This document shows, piece after piece, positions 34,468 to 42,990 of a stretch of 64,000 nucleotides of DNA. Where the stretch lies: the NCBI RefSeq assembly GCF_947503465.1, contig NZ_CANNDN010000003.1:124001-188000 (forward strand), in the 5' to 3' direction. A program made the translations under genes and the position numbers. The DNA comes from an uncultured Tateyamaria sp. (GTDB taxonomy: Bacteria; Pseudomonadota; Alphaproteobacteria; Rhodobacterales; Rhodobacteraceae). The notes beneath the pieces were generated by a model. It was not told the origin of the DNA. It did not search any database and saw only the letters and a list, made by a program, of their open reading frames with translations. Numbering within the stretch: position 1 is the first letter of the stretch; every line of letters starts with the position of its first letter.

Positions 34468-35478
34468 ATGAGCATTAATGCTGCTGTTATCGGATCGCGC
34501 CTTGCCGGATCCTCGGTGGTGTTCTCGATCCTCGACGTGCTGGCCTCGGTTGGGCGTGACTGGGCCATGCTGCACGGCATCCCGGCGGCGGAACCGATTT
34601 TCGAGATCAGTCTGCGGACTCTGGACGGGGCACCATATTGGGACGTCAACGGGCGCAAGATCACGCCGGACGCGATGCTGGACGAACCACCCGTCATCGA
34701 CCTGGTCATCGTGCCCGATCTGTTGTTCGCCCCGGAAACTGGACTGCCTGACGATTTCACCTCTATCGCCGACTGGATTGGCGATGCCCATGCGCGTGGC
34801 GCCATCGTCGCCTCGGTCTGCTCCGGTGCGGTGCTCCTCGGCATGGCTGGCCTGCTCGACGGGAAGGAGGCGACGACCCATTGGGGCTATGCCGACATGC
34901 TGGGCCGGGATTTCCCTTCGGTAAACGTTTGTCGCGAACGCATCCTCGTGCCGACGGGTGAGGGTCACCGCGTCATCACCGCCGGCGGAATGTCGGCTTG
35001 GGAAGACCTCATGCTCTATCTGATCGGGCGGTTCGCCGGCACCGAGGAAGCGCGCAGGATCGCGAAGATATATCTGATCGATCCGCACCTTGATGGGCAG
35101 TTGATCTATGCATCGCTGACCACCTCGCGCCAGCACGAGGACCAGTTGGTCGCAGATGCACAGGTTTGGGCGGCGCAGCACTATGACACGCCAAGCCCGG
35201 TCGCAGCCATGGCCGAACGAAGTGGCATGACCGAACGCGGCTTCCACCGTCGGTTTAGGAAGGCAACTGGTCAGGCACCTGTTGAGTACATCCAGACCCT
35301 GCGGGTCGAAGAAGCAAAGCAGTTACTGGAAACCACCGCCGCTCCGATTGACGAGATCGCCGCGGAGGTCGGCTATTCCGAACCGTCAAGCTTCCGATCG
35401 GCGTTTCGAAAGCGCGTCGGTATCTCCGCCTCGGCCTATCGAAAGAAATGGCAGGCTCTCTCACCAGCAACTCAGTGA
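34468..35478 (+). CDS. GlxA-like regulator: DJ-1/PfpI domain plus AraC helix-turn-helix
   Basis: A 336-residue regulator. Residues 1-200 form a DJ-1/PfpI-like amidotransferase domain with the nucleophile-elbow Cys in IVASVCSGAVLLGMAGLLDG, and residues about 230-330 the AraC double helix-turn-helix (VAAMAERSGMTERGFHRRFRKATG, EIAAEVGYSEPSSFRSAFRKRVG). The family includes GlxA and CdhR, which sense small amines or amino acids. It is divergent from the homocysteine S-methyltransferase-like gene (138 bases apart) and probably regulates it. Confidence 0.9.
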   Translation: MSINAAVIGSRLAGSSVVFSILDVLASVGRDWAMLHGIPAAEPIFEISLRTLDGAPYWDVNGRKITPDAMLDEPPVIDLVIVPDLLFAPETGLPDDFTSIADWIGDAHARGAIVASVCSGAVLLGMAGLLDGKEATTHWGYADMLGRDFPSVNVCRERILVPTGEGHRVITAGGMSAWEDLMLYLIGRFAGTEEARRIAKIYLIDPHLDGQLIYASLTTSRQHEDQLVADAQVWAAQHYDTPSPVAAMAERSGMTERGFHRRFRKATGQAPVEYIQTLRVEEAKQLLETTAAPIDEIAAEVGYSEPSSFRSAFRKRVGISASAYRKKWQALSPATQ

Positions 35479-36283
35479 TCGTTGGAAATCCGACATTCCG
35501 GGAGTTCCTACAAGAACGCATTTCGGCGCGCGATCAATATATTCTTATTGTAGCTTCGCTGTCGTGGGGTGTTTTATGTTGCGTTCTTAAGAAGATAACT
35601 GAAATGGCCGCAGCGAAAGCGCGGTTTCGGTTCCTGCAGGAATATCACCCACAAATGACCGGTATTGTGGAAAGCGCTGCGCAGCTTCGATTGGTTTGCC
35701 GCGGGTGCGAAGGAATGCTGCTTCAGCAGCATGGCCAAACATCAATGTCGGCAAAGTCCGCGTCCCGCTTATCCAACCTGGCCGCGGCGAAAGTGCGGTG
35801 TTGGTTGGAGCGGTTATGTCACCCGCGAATGATCGGTCTGGCGACATGCCCTGCGAAGCGGCGATATGATTGCTGCGGATGCGAGAAGGTTCTGCGTCAG
35901 CGAAGTGTACAAACAGAATGATGGATTTGTCTCGCGATCTGTGAGTTCGACCACCACTGGATTTTGCGCCCGCAGCGAACGGCGGCTGTGACGGGCCGCG
36001 CCGCAGCGTCGCGATCTACAGTTGACGGTCAGCAATGGGCCGGGCGTGTTGCCAATAACAGGCAAGCTTGAGCGAATGCTGCGCTGCATCCGATGGCGGG
36101 TGTGAGCCCAACCTGTGAATTCAGATTTCTCGCTGCAAGCGCTCGCAGCGAAGAAATCGCCGCAATTGCACGATGCAGAGGAGTGTTCAGCTGCAAATAA
36201 AGCGGCCATTCACGATATGCTATGCTTTCTCCGTCAGCGCGGTGCTGATGACAGGGCGCGGAGGGCGGATAGGAGGGCATATC
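35479..36283. other. Intergenic region with degenerate repeats
   Basis: About 800 bases without a recognisable gene. Short open frames cross it, but their residues (rich in Cys, Arg and Trp) match no family, and the sequence consists of diverged copies of a GCAGCGAA-containing unit. The tyrosine recombinase gene starts at its right end. Confidence 0.6.
35603..35904. repeat. Imperfect tandem copies of a ~125-bp unit
   Basis: Copy one (35603-35727) begins ATGGCCGCAGCGAAAGCGCGG and contains ACCCACAAATGACCGGT, GCGCAGCTTCGATT and GGGTGCGAAGGA. Copy two (35779-35904) shows the same order: CTGGCCGCGGCGAAAGTGCGG, ACCCGCGAATGATCGGT, TGCGAAGCGGCGA, GGATGCGAGAAGG. A third, weaker similarity starts near 35965. 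I infer old non-coding repeats next to an integrase. Confidence 0.5.
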
Positions 36284-36916
36284 ATGCCAAGAGTCCAACT
36301 TCCCGCCGTCACGCGAAAACGCAGAGCTTGGAACAAGGGGCGTATCATCGGTCAGAAACGACCGCTGTTGCCGAAACAGGTCTGGGCGATCCGCGCGCGG
36401 CTAGAGCTCGCGGGCAATCTTCGGGACCTAGCGTTGTTCAACGTCGCTATCGATAGCAAGTTGCGCGGTTGCGATTTGATCAAACTTTTGGTCACCGACC
36501 TTGTGAAAGATGACCGCGTTCGCGAACGGGTTTCTGTGGTTCAGAGCAAAACAAAGCGTCCGGTTCAATTCGAACTGACAGAAAACACACGCGAGTCTGC
36601 TTTAGCGTGGGTAAAATCGCCGGCAATGCTGGCTTGCAGATTTATGTTCCCAAGTCGCTTCCATGATCGTGCGCATATCTCGACGCGCCAATACGGCAGG
36701 ATGGTCCGTGATTGGGTAACCGCAATTGGACTGGAACCAAGCGGCTACGGCACTCATTCCCTGCGTCGCACTAAGGCGGCGGAGATTTATCGCAAGACAG
36801 GCAACCTTCGCGCCGTGCAGCTTCTGCTGGGCCACACAAAGGTCGATAGTACAGTGCGCTATCTTGGTGTTGAACTTGAAGATGCGCTGAGTATCGCTGA
36901 GAGCATCGACATGTGA
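36284..36916 (+). CDS. Tyrosine recombinase/integrase
   Basis: A 210-residue site-specific recombinase of the phage-integrase type without an extended arm-binding domain. Catalytic residues are visible: Arg in DSKLRGCDLIKL, His-x-x-Arg in THSLRRTKAAEIYRKTG, His in LLLGHTKVDSTVRYLGVE and the nucleophilic Tyr in that segment. It lies at the right end of the accessory region, so it may have moved it or be a solitary mobile gene. A strong hairpin follows the stop. Confidence 0.9.
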   Translation: MPRVQLPAVTRKRRAWNKGRIIGQKRPLLPKQVWAIRARLELAGNLRDLALFNVAIDSKLRGCDLIKLLVTDLVKDDRVRERVSVVQSKTKRPVQFELTENTRESALAWVKSPAMLACRFMFPSRFHDRAHISTRQYGRMVRDWVTAIGLEPSGYGTHSLRRTKAAEIYRKTGNLRAVQLLLGHTKVDSTVRYLGVELEDALSIAESIDM

Positions 36917-36922
36917 TCCAAC

Positions 36923-36949
36923 ATGGCGAACGGTCTGGCCGTTCGCCAT
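36923..36949 (+). terminator. Hairpin after the tyrosine recombinase gene
   Basis: Perfect ten-base arms (ATGGCGAACG and CGTTCGCCAT) with a seven-base loop start seven bases after the stop. There is no clear T-run, so termination efficiency is uncertain. Confidence 0.6.
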
Positions 36950-37105
36950 CGTAAATCGGGTTGTTGTTCGCAATGTGGCCGCGGCGGCAGTTTTCGAGGT
37001 GCTTTGGGCTGCGTCGGAAACTCCTGTGTCTCCAGCAGATTTGTTCTGTGCAACTTCGGCTCAGTGTGTCGCACAGGCTTGCTTTCCACACCACATTCAA
37101 TACAC

Positions 37106-37121
37106 ATTCAAATGTGAGAAT
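37106..37121 (+). promoter_or_regulatory. SoxR/BigR-type operator ATTC-N8-GAAT
   Basis: ATTC at 37106-37109 and GAAT at 37118-37121 with eight bases between, 22 bases before the metallo-hydrolase start and directly before TTTATATTGGAGG. This is the known site of the persulfide-sensing ArsR-family repressors (SqrR, BigR, YgaV); the SoxR gene is in this locus. Confidence 0.75.
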
Positions 37122-37142
37122 TTATATTGGAGGTATGTCGCG

Positions 37143-38057
37143 ATGGATTTCGATAGACGCGCATTTCTGGTGCAGTGCGGAGCGTATGCGGCGGCGACCA
37201 TGTCGACCGCCCAGGCTGTGGCGCAGACGGCGTTGGGTGAAGCGACGCTGACAACTGTGAGCGACGGCACGTTAACTCTTCCGGGCAGTTTCATCTTTGA
37301 ACCGATGCCGCAGGACGCGCTGACGCCCATTCTGGCGGATTACGGAATTCAGCACGACCGGCTTGAGCCGGAATGCAATCTGGCGCTGTACCAGGACGGC
37401 ACGCGCAATGTGCTGTTTGATGTCGGGTCGGGGCCGGATTTCATGCCCACCGCGGGCGCGGTGATCGACAGTCTGGTGGCAGCCGGACTGGCGCCCGAAG
37501 ACGTCACCCATGTTTTGTTCACCCATGCCCACCCGGATCACATCTGGGGCTTGCTGGATGATTTCGACGAGCCCGTTTTTGCCGACGCCACATATATGAT
37601 GGGGCGTGCGGAGTGGGATTACTGGTGGAACCCCGAAACCGTCGACACGATTGGCGAAGCACGCGCGGCGTTCGCCGTGGGGGCCAAGCGACGGATGGAG
37701 ATGATCGAGGACAGTGTGGTGCTGTTCGACGATGGTGACGAAGTACTACCGGGCATCGCCGCCATCGCCACGCATGGGCACACGCCGGGGCACATGAGCT
37801 TTGAGCTGCGCGGCGGGTCGCAAAGCGCGCTGGTGCTGGGCGATGCGATTGGCAACCATCATGTGGCCTTTCGCAAGCCCGCATGGATCAGCGGGTCGGA
37901 TCAGGATGGGGACATGGCCGCCGCCACACGGCAGATGCTGTTTGACCGGATCATGGCGGAACAGATGCAGGTCGTGGGCTTTCACCTGCCGCAAGGCGGG
38001 ATGGGCCGCGTGGACCGCGCGGCGGAGGGGTTCGTGTTTGTGCCGGACGCGACATGA
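37143..38057 (+). CDS. MBL-fold metallo-hydrolase, exported, sox-associated
   Basis: A 304-residue protein with a Tat-type leader (MDFDRRAFLVQCGAYAAATM...AQA) and a metallo-beta-lactamase domain with the full HAHPDH motif (FTHAHPDHIWG), a downstream His in ATHGHTPGHMSFEL and Asp in LVLGDAIGNHHV, so a di-metal site is intact. GGAGG precedes the ATG by nine bases. It opens the plus-strand operon under a SoxR-type operator and overlaps the next hydrolase by four bases. A role with persulfide or thiosulfate intermediates in the periplasm is inferred. Confidence 0.88.
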   Translation: MDFDRRAFLVQCGAYAAATMSTAQAVAQTALGEATLTTVSDGTLTLPGSFIFEPMPQDALTPILADYGIQHDRLEPECNLALYQDGTRNVLFDVGSGPDFMPTAGAVIDSLVAAGLAPEDVTHVLFTHAHPDHIWGLLDDFDEPVFADATYMMGRAEWDYWWNPETVDTIGEARAAFAVGAKRRMEMIEDSVVLFDDGDEVLPGIAAIATHGHTPGHMSFELRGGSQSALVLGDAIGNHHVAFRKPAWISGSDQDGDMAAATRQMLFDRIMAEQMQVVGFHLPQGGMGRVDRAAEGFVFVPDAT

Positions 38058-38998
38058 AACGGCTGCTGACCGCACTCGCCCTTGTCGCAAGTCCCGCCCT
38101 GGCCAGCGAAGACATCGCGGACCAGTATCCCGGCTCGGTCCTGTATTCCAAACCGGTCGAAGTGATCCCGCATGTGTGGTCCGCCATTGGGGCCACAGCA
38201 CCGCCGACCTATGAAAACAGCGGGCATAACAACAACCTGAGCTTTATCGTCACCGGCGACGGGGTTGTGGTGATCAATGGCGGGGCCGCGTACCTGCTGG
38301 CCAAGGCACTGCATGACGAGATCAAGGGCATCACCGATCAGCCCGTCAAATTGGTGATTGATGAGAATGGGCAAGGCCACGCGATGCTGGGCAATTCCTA
38401 TTGGGCCGAACAGGGCGTGCCGATCCTGGCCCATGTAGACGCCGCACACGAAATCGAAGAGCGCGGCAATCGTATTCTGGAGAACATGAAGCGTTATAAC
38501 CGGGACAAGGCCGAGGGCACGTTCGTCGCCCCGCCCACGCGCACGTTCGAAGAGACCGAGATCATCGAGATGGGCGATTTCCGCATCGAAGTGCTGCACC
38601 TTGGCCCGGCCCACAGCCCCGGTGACACGCAGGTGTGGCTGCCGGAACAGGGGCTGGTGATCGCGGGCGACATGGCCTTTCATGAGCGGATGTTGCCAAT
38701 TTTCGAGGACACGATTGTTCTGGACTGGATCGAGACGTGGGAGTGCTGTTTCGAGGCGTTGAATGCGACCTATGTGATCCCCGGTCACGGCCACCCGACC
38801 AACATGGCGCAGGTGCGCCGGTACACGCGCGACTACCTGCAGCATCTGCGTGATGTCGTGGGCGCGCATCTGGACGCGGGCGGGGATCTGGCCGAGTCGT
38901 ATTATGTTGACCAATCGCCATTCACGCACCTTGATACATTCGAGGAATTGGCGACGCGCAATGCAGGCCGCGTGTATGAGCAAATGGAGTTTGAGTGA
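38054..38998 (+). CDS. SoxH-like MBL-fold protein with altered metal motif
   Basis: A 314-residue exported protein (signal MKRLLTALALVASPALAS) with the MBL fold, like SoxH proteins at the edge of sox clusters. HNNNLSFIVTGDGVVVINGG and GDMAFHERMLPIF are fold signatures and HSPGDTQVWLP, PGHGHPTNM keep late metal-type His. The first motif, normally HxHxDH, reads DENGQGHAMLGN, so only one His remains; a di-zinc site as in classical hydrolases is unlikely. SoxH function is unknown. It overlaps its neighbours on both sides (ATGA, GTGA). Confidence 0.85.
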   Translation: MKRLLTALALVASPALASEDIADQYPGSVLYSKPVEVIPHVWSAIGATAPPTYENSGHNNNLSFIVTGDGVVVINGGAAYLLAKALHDEIKGITDQPVKLVIDENGQGHAMLGNSYWAEQGVPILAHVDAAHEIEERGNRILENMKRYNRDKAEGTFVAPPTRTFEETEIIEMGDFRIEVLHLGPAHSPGDTQVWLPEQGLVIAGDMAFHERMLPIFEDTIVLDWIETWECCFEALNATYVIPGHGHPTNMAQVRRYTRDYLQHLRDVVGAHLDAGGDLAESYYVDQSPFTHLDTFEELATRNAGRVYEQMEFE

Positions 38999-39615
38999 GC
39001 GCAGACAGCCTGAGGGACTATGCCGCGCAGGGCGACCGGATCGAGGTGCCGGTCGGCACCTGCCTGTTCCAGCCCGGCGATGAGGGCCGCGCGTTCCTGA
39101 TTGTGGTGTCGGGCGTGGTGCGGGTTGAGCAAACCAACAGCGCCGGGCGCACCATCGTGCTGTACCGTGTGCGCGCCGGGGACAGTTGTGTGTTGACGAC
39201 CACCTGTCTTTTGTCGGCGCGGCCTTATTCTGGATATGGTTATGCCGAGGGGGCCGTTACCGCCGTGGCCATTGATGCCGAGCGGTTTCGGCGTTTGCTG
39301 GCGCAGGATGCGGCGTTTCAGGAATTGGTGTTCCGTGGCTTTGCCCAACGCGTGGGCGAGTTGACGGATGTGATTGACGAACTGCTGTTGCACCGCACCG
39401 ATCTGCGGCTGGCACGGTGGTTGAGCCGGCAGGACGCCACAGTACTGCACCGCACCCAGCAGGACATCGCCCAAGAGCTTGGCACCGCGCGCGAGGTCGT
39501 GTCGCCCACCCTCAAGTCGTTTGAGCGGAGTGGCTGGATTGCGCTGGAACGTGGGGCGATCCAGATCCGGGATGCGCGGGCACTTGCGGCGCACGGAGCA
39601 CAAGCGGAACTGTGA
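38995..39615 (+). CDS. Crp/Fnr-family transcriptional regulator
   Basis: A 206-residue regulator with an N-terminal cNMP-binding-like beta-roll (GDRIEVPVGTCLFQPGDEGRAFLIVVSGVVRV) and a C-terminal winged helix (TQQDIAQELGTAREVVSPTLKSFERSGWIALERG). Only two or three Cys are in the sensor (GTCLF, SCVLTTTCL), not the Fnr cluster pattern. The GTG start at 38995 overlaps the SoxH-like stop (GTGA). It may act on sulfur or redox genes; the signal is unknown. Confidence 0.88.
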   Translation: MSADSLRDYAAQGDRIEVPVGTCLFQPGDEGRAFLIVVSGVVRVEQTNSAGRTIVLYRVRAGDSCVLTTTCLLSARPYSGYGYAEGAVTAVAIDAERFRRLLAQDAAFQELVFRGFAQRVGELTDVIDELLLHRTDLRLARWLSRQDATVLHRTQQDIAQELGTAREVVSPTLKSFERSGWIALERGAIQIRDARALAAHGAQAEL

Positions 39616-39684
39616 CATAGTCACGGACAAGCGCCGCGGGCGCGGTCAGAACAGGGTCGTCTCAACCTGACAGGAGTGACTGAC

Positions 39685-39873
39685 ATGACCCGCAATCTTG
39701 GACAAATCGACCGTATCGCCCGCATCGCCCTGGGCGGATTGATGATTCTGCTGGCCGCGATGGGCACCATCGGTATCTGGGGCTATCTGGGTGTGATTTT
39801 CGTTGGTACCGCGTTTTTCAGCTTCTGCCCGATCTACCGGGCCTTTGGCCTTAAATCATGCCAAGACTGCTGA
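39685..39873 (+). CDS. DUF2892 inner-membrane protein
   Basis: A 62-residue YgaP-membrane-domain-like protein: RNLGQIDRIARIALGGLMILLAA then a second helix, ending FFSFCPIYRAFGLKSCQDC with paired Cys. DUF2892 proteins often accompany rhodanese and sulfur-handling genes, consistent with its place here. AGGAG lies nine bases before the ATG at 39685. Confidence 0.88.
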   Translation: MTRNLGQIDRIARIALGGLMILLAAMGTIGIWGYLGVIFVGTAFFSFCPIYRAFGLKSCQDC

Positions 39874-39965
39874 TCCGACGTTTGATCTGGGCCATAGCCG
39901 CGGCTGCATTTGCCGCGGCGGTAGTGCTTTTGTCGTCGGCTGTTGTGTTTGCGGATTTGGCCTGA
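39858..39965 (+). CDS. Possible 35-residue single-span membrane peptide
   Basis: ATG at 39858 overlaps the end of the DUF2892 gene and gives an Arg-rich start (MPRLLIRRLIWAIA) followed by one hydrophobic helix, ending AVVFADLA. The charge-then-helix pattern is protein-like and the overlap would allow coupling, but length and lack of a known family keep this tentative. It ends two bases before the convergent hemA stop. Confidence 0.35.
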   Translation: MPRLLIRRLIWAIAAAAFAAAVVLLSSAVVFADLA

Positions 39966-39967
39966 CG

Positions 39968-41185
39968 TCACTGCGCGGCAATGGGCAGGCGCGCCAATTG
40001 GCATTGCGTCCAAAGGTCTCCGAGCGCCGCGACAAGCCGGTTCACATCCTGTGCGGTATGGACGGGAGAGGGCGTGATCCGCAACCGCTCGGTTCCCTTG
40101 GGGACAGTCGGATAGTTGATCGGCTGGATGTAGATGCAGTGATCGCGCAAGAGCGTGTCCGAGATGAACTTGCACTTGACCGGATCGCCCACCATCACCG
40201 GGATGATGTGGCTGGGATTGTCGATATGCGGCAGGCCGATGGCGTCGAGCCGGGCGCGTACGTCTGCGACACGTGCCTGATGGGCGTTGCGTTCGGATGC
40301 GCTGGTTTTCAGGTGGCGGATCGACGCTGTTGCCCCGGCGGCCACAGCGGGTGGCAGCGCGGTGGTAAAGATGAACCCGCTGGCAAACGAGCGCACGAAA
40401 TCGCACAGCTCCGCGCTGGCCGCGATGTAGCCGCCCATGACTCCAAAGGCTTTACCTAGCGTCCCTTCGATCACAGTGAGCCGGTCCATCAGCCCCTCAC
40501 GTTCCGCAATGCCGCCGCCGCGCGGGCCGTAGAGACCGACCGCGTGCACCTCGTCGAGGTAGGTCATCGCGTTGTAACGGTCGGCAAGGTCGCAGATTTG
40601 TGCAATTGGGGCGATGTCGCCATCCATGGAATAGACGGACTCGAAGGCAATCAGTTTGGGGACGTTGCGCGGCAGAGCGGCCAGCTTGGCCTCAAGGTCG
40701 GCAAGATCGTTGTGTTTCCAGATCACGCGGGTCGCTTTGGAATGCCGCATGCCTTCGATCATCGACGCGTGGTTCAGCGCGTCGGACAGGATCGTCAACC
40801 CCGGAATACGCGCTCCCAGCGTCCCTAGCGCGGCCCAGTTCGACACGTAGCCCGAGGTAAACAGCAACGCCGCCTCTTTGCCGTGCAGATCGGCCAGTTC
40901 GGCCTCAAGCACCAAGTGATCGTGCGTGGTGCCCGAGATGTTGCGCGTCCCGCCCGCTCCGGCACCCGTCCGGTCCAGCGTGTCGTGCATGGCGGCCAGC
41001 ACGTCCCGGTGCTGGCCCATCCCGAGATAGTCGTTGGAACACCAGATGGTGACTTCTCCCGGCCCGTTGTGGCAAGTGGCGCGCGGGAATGCCCCACGGT
41101 GCCGTTCCAACTCGGCAAACGCGCGGTAATTCCCGTCCGTGCGCAACTGGTCCAACTCGGACCGAAAGAAATCCTGGTAGTTCAT
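39968..41185 (-). CDS. hemA: 5-aminolevulinate synthase
   Basis: A 405-residue PLP enzyme making 5-aminolevulinate from glycine and succinyl-CoA, the first step of haem synthesis in alphaproteobacteria. Family signatures are [45 protein letters not shown] and [16 protein letters not shown] with the PLP-binding Lys245. It sits at the 3' end of the sox gene row, overlapping the DUF302 gene by one base. A main chromosomal copy probably exists elsewhere; here it likely supplies haem for the Sox cytochromes (inference). Confidence 0.95.
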   Translation of the reverse strand: MNYQDFFRSELDQLRTDGNYRAFAELERHRGAFPRATCHNGPGEVTIWCSNDYLGMGQHRDVLAAMHDTLDRTGAGAGGTRNISGTTHDHLVLEAELADLHGKEAALLFTSGYVSNWAALGTLGARIPGLTILSDALNHASMIEGMRHSKATRVIWKHNDLADLEAKLAALPRNVPKLIAFESVYSMDGDIAPIAQICDLADRYNAMTYLDEVHAVGLYGPRGGGIAEREGLMDRLTVIEGTLGKAFGVMGGYIAASAELCDFVRSFASGFIFTTALPPAVAAGATASIRHLKTSASERNAHQARVADVRARLDAIGLPHIDNPSHIIPVMVGDPVKCKFISDTLLRDHCIYIQPINYPTVPKGTERLRITPSPVHTAQDVNRLVAALGDLWTQCQLARLPIAAQ

Positions 41186-41616
41186 CAGTTCTCCACAGCC
41201 TCTGCGACGATGCTTTGCAGCAGGTCTTCGACCTTGGACATCTCGCCCTCGGGGTAGTCCCGGTAGCCGATCACCACGGCCCCCGCCTGTTCGGCGACGA
41301 AAATTCCATAGGGGCAGTGCGCGATGTTCATCGGATCCGCCTCCATCACTTCGCGGGACAGAACGGCAGAGCAGAAGATAAAGATGTCTGCGGCCTCGAA
41401 CAGCTTGGTATCACTACCTACATCCGCTCCCGTACGGTTCAGCATGTCGCCGACATGGCTGACATAGTCAATCACCAGCCCCCGGTCGACAATTGCGCTT
41501 TCGACGGCAAAAGCGGCGTCGTCAAAGCTGCCGTCAAACGGTACGACAATCGGTGTTTCGGCATGTCCTGCGGCGGCAGCAAGGCCGAGAGAGATGGCAA
41601 GAAAAGTCTGTTTCAT
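41185..41616 (-). CDS. DUF302 periplasmic protein
   Basis: A 143-residue exported protein (signal [19 protein letters not shown]) with a DUF302 domain: [50 protein letters not shown] and [27 protein letters not shown]302 proteins are frequent in sulfur-oxidation and heavy-metal loci, function unknown. Cys residues in FIFCSAV and AHCPYG might bind a metal or sulfur species. It overlaps the hemA start. Confidence 0.85.
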   Translation of the reverse strand: MKQTFLAISLGLAAAAGHAETPIVVPFDGSFDDAAFAVESAIVDRGLVIDYVSHVGDMLNRTGADVGSDTKLFEAADIFIFCSAVLSREVMEADPMNIAHCPYGIFVAEQAGAVVIGYRDYPEGEMSKVEDLLQSIVAEAVEN

Positions 41617-41697
41617 CTGATCCTCCTGAATGTGCCGCATTCTCGCCGATCGTGCGGAGCACGGCGTTGAGATGGATCAACGCCGCGCTTAGTTTTG

Positions 41698-42966
41698 TCA
41701 GGCTTTGGCGCCGAACATGTCGGCGGTGATGCCTGCGTACCAGCCTTCGGATTCCTCGTAGGTGGCTTTGCGCACATCCGCGCTTTCGCCGGTCTGCGAG
41801 ATAAACCCATCGACCTTGGCGATCTTTTCGTCCGTCGCCTCGTAGGTCGCGCCCACCTTGACACCGTCATTGGTGTCGATGAGCGACCAGCAGGTGTTCG
41901 AGAACTTGGCCGGGAACACCTTGGAGCCTGTCAGGGCACCGCGCACCGCATTGGCACAGACCTTGGCCTGGCTGTTGGCGGAGAAGCCGGATTTCGGCAT
42001 ATCGCCCTGTTGGCTGGCATCACCCAGCACATAGATATCCGGGTCCGCCTTGGTGGACATGTCGGCTGCGTTTACCGGAGCCCAGTTACCATCGGTCACG
42101 CCTGCGATCTCGGCAATGCGGCCTGCTTTCATCGCTGGGATGACGTTGCAGACGTCTACCTTTGTCACCTCACCGTCGATGGTCACGGTCATGGCTGCCG
42201 GGTCCACGGAAACGTTGCCGCCGCCAAAGTCTTCGCCGACCCAGTCGACCATGCCCGCGTAGTGGTTGTTCCAACCTTCCTGGAATAGCGCCATTTTCGA
42301 AAATTTCGGCTTGGGGTCGGCGACGATGATCTTGGCCGTGGGGTTGTTGGCCTTGAGGTAGTGCGCGACCATCGACACCCGCTCGTAGGGGCCGGGGGGG
42401 CAGCGATAGGGGTTCGGCGGGGCCACCATGGCGAATGTGCCGCCCTCTGGCATCGCTTTCAGTTGCGACTTGAGCAGCTCGGTCTGCGACCCGGCCTTGT
42501 AGGCATGCGGCATCGCGTTTTGCGCATTCAAGTCCCAACCTTCGACCGCCCCTTCGACAAAGTCGATGCCCGGAGACAGGATCAGCTTGTCATAGGTCAG
42601 GCTACCGCCACCGGCCAGGGTGACCGTCTTGGCACCGCGGTCAACGCCAACGGCCCAGTCGTGCACAACGTTCATGCCGCCCGCTGCCAGCCCGCCGTAG
42701 CTGTGGCCCAGATCCTCGATCTCTTTCACGCCACCAATATAGAGGTTCGAGAAAAAGCAGGTGTAATAGGTGCGCGTGGGCTCGATCAGGGTCACGTCGA
42801 CGCCGCCCTTGCTGTCCTTTGCGATGTATCGGGCCGCCGTCGCGCCACCGGCTCCGCCGCCGATCACGACAACACGCGGTTTGCCCTGCGCGCGCACCAT
42901 CGGTGCTGCAAGGCTGGCCGCCAGCACGGCAGATGTTCCAAGGAACGTCCGTCTATTGAAAGTCAT
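41698..42966 (-). CDS. soxF: Sulfide dehydrogenase flavoprotein subunit SoxF (FCSD-type)
   Basis: A 422-residue Tat-exported flavoprotein (FNRRTFLGTSAVLAASLAAPMVRA) oxidising sulfide in the periplasm and passing electrons to a cytochrome c. The FAD motif is VVVIGGGAGGATAARYI; redox-active Cys occur in YYTCFFSNLYIGG and PYRCPPGPYER (the FCSD disulfide pattern); the C-terminal FAD motif is IYVLGDASQQGDMPKSGFSANSQAK. It follows soxE by 24 bases, whose di-haem cytochrome is the expected partner. Confidence 0.94.
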   Translation of the reverse strand: MTFNRRTFLGTSAVLAASLAAPMVRAQGKPRVVVIGGGAGGATAARYIAKDSKGGVDVTLIEPTRTYYTCFFSNLYIGGVKEIEDLGHSYGGLAAGGMNVVHDWAVGVDRGAKTVTLAGGGSLTYDKLILSPGIDFVEGAVEGWDLNAQNAMPHAYKAGSQTELLKSQLKAMPEGGTFAMVAPPNPYRCPPGPYERVSMVAHYLKANNPTAKIIVADPKPKFSKMALFQEGWNNHYAGMVDWVGEDFGGGNVSVDPAAMTVTIDGEVTKVDVCNVIPAMKAGRIAEIAGVTDGNWAPVNAADMSTKADPDIYVLGDASQQGDMPKSGFSANSQAKVCANAVRGALTGSKVFPAKFSNTCWSLIDTNDGVKVGATYEATDEKIAKVDGFISQTGESADVRKATYEESEGWYAGITADMFGAKA

Positions 42967-42990
42967 GTCTGTCTCCTCCCTAGGGTTGCC

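Noticed and set aside
35448-35921. 157-residue frame through the repeat region
   Set aside because: Its protein is simply translation of the degenerate repeats; Cys/Arg-rich without fold pattern.
41626-41640. GAATG/CATTC repeat upstream of the DUF302 gene as a further SoxR site
   Set aside because: Order and spacing differ from ATTC-N8-GAAT; it looks like a small hairpin only.
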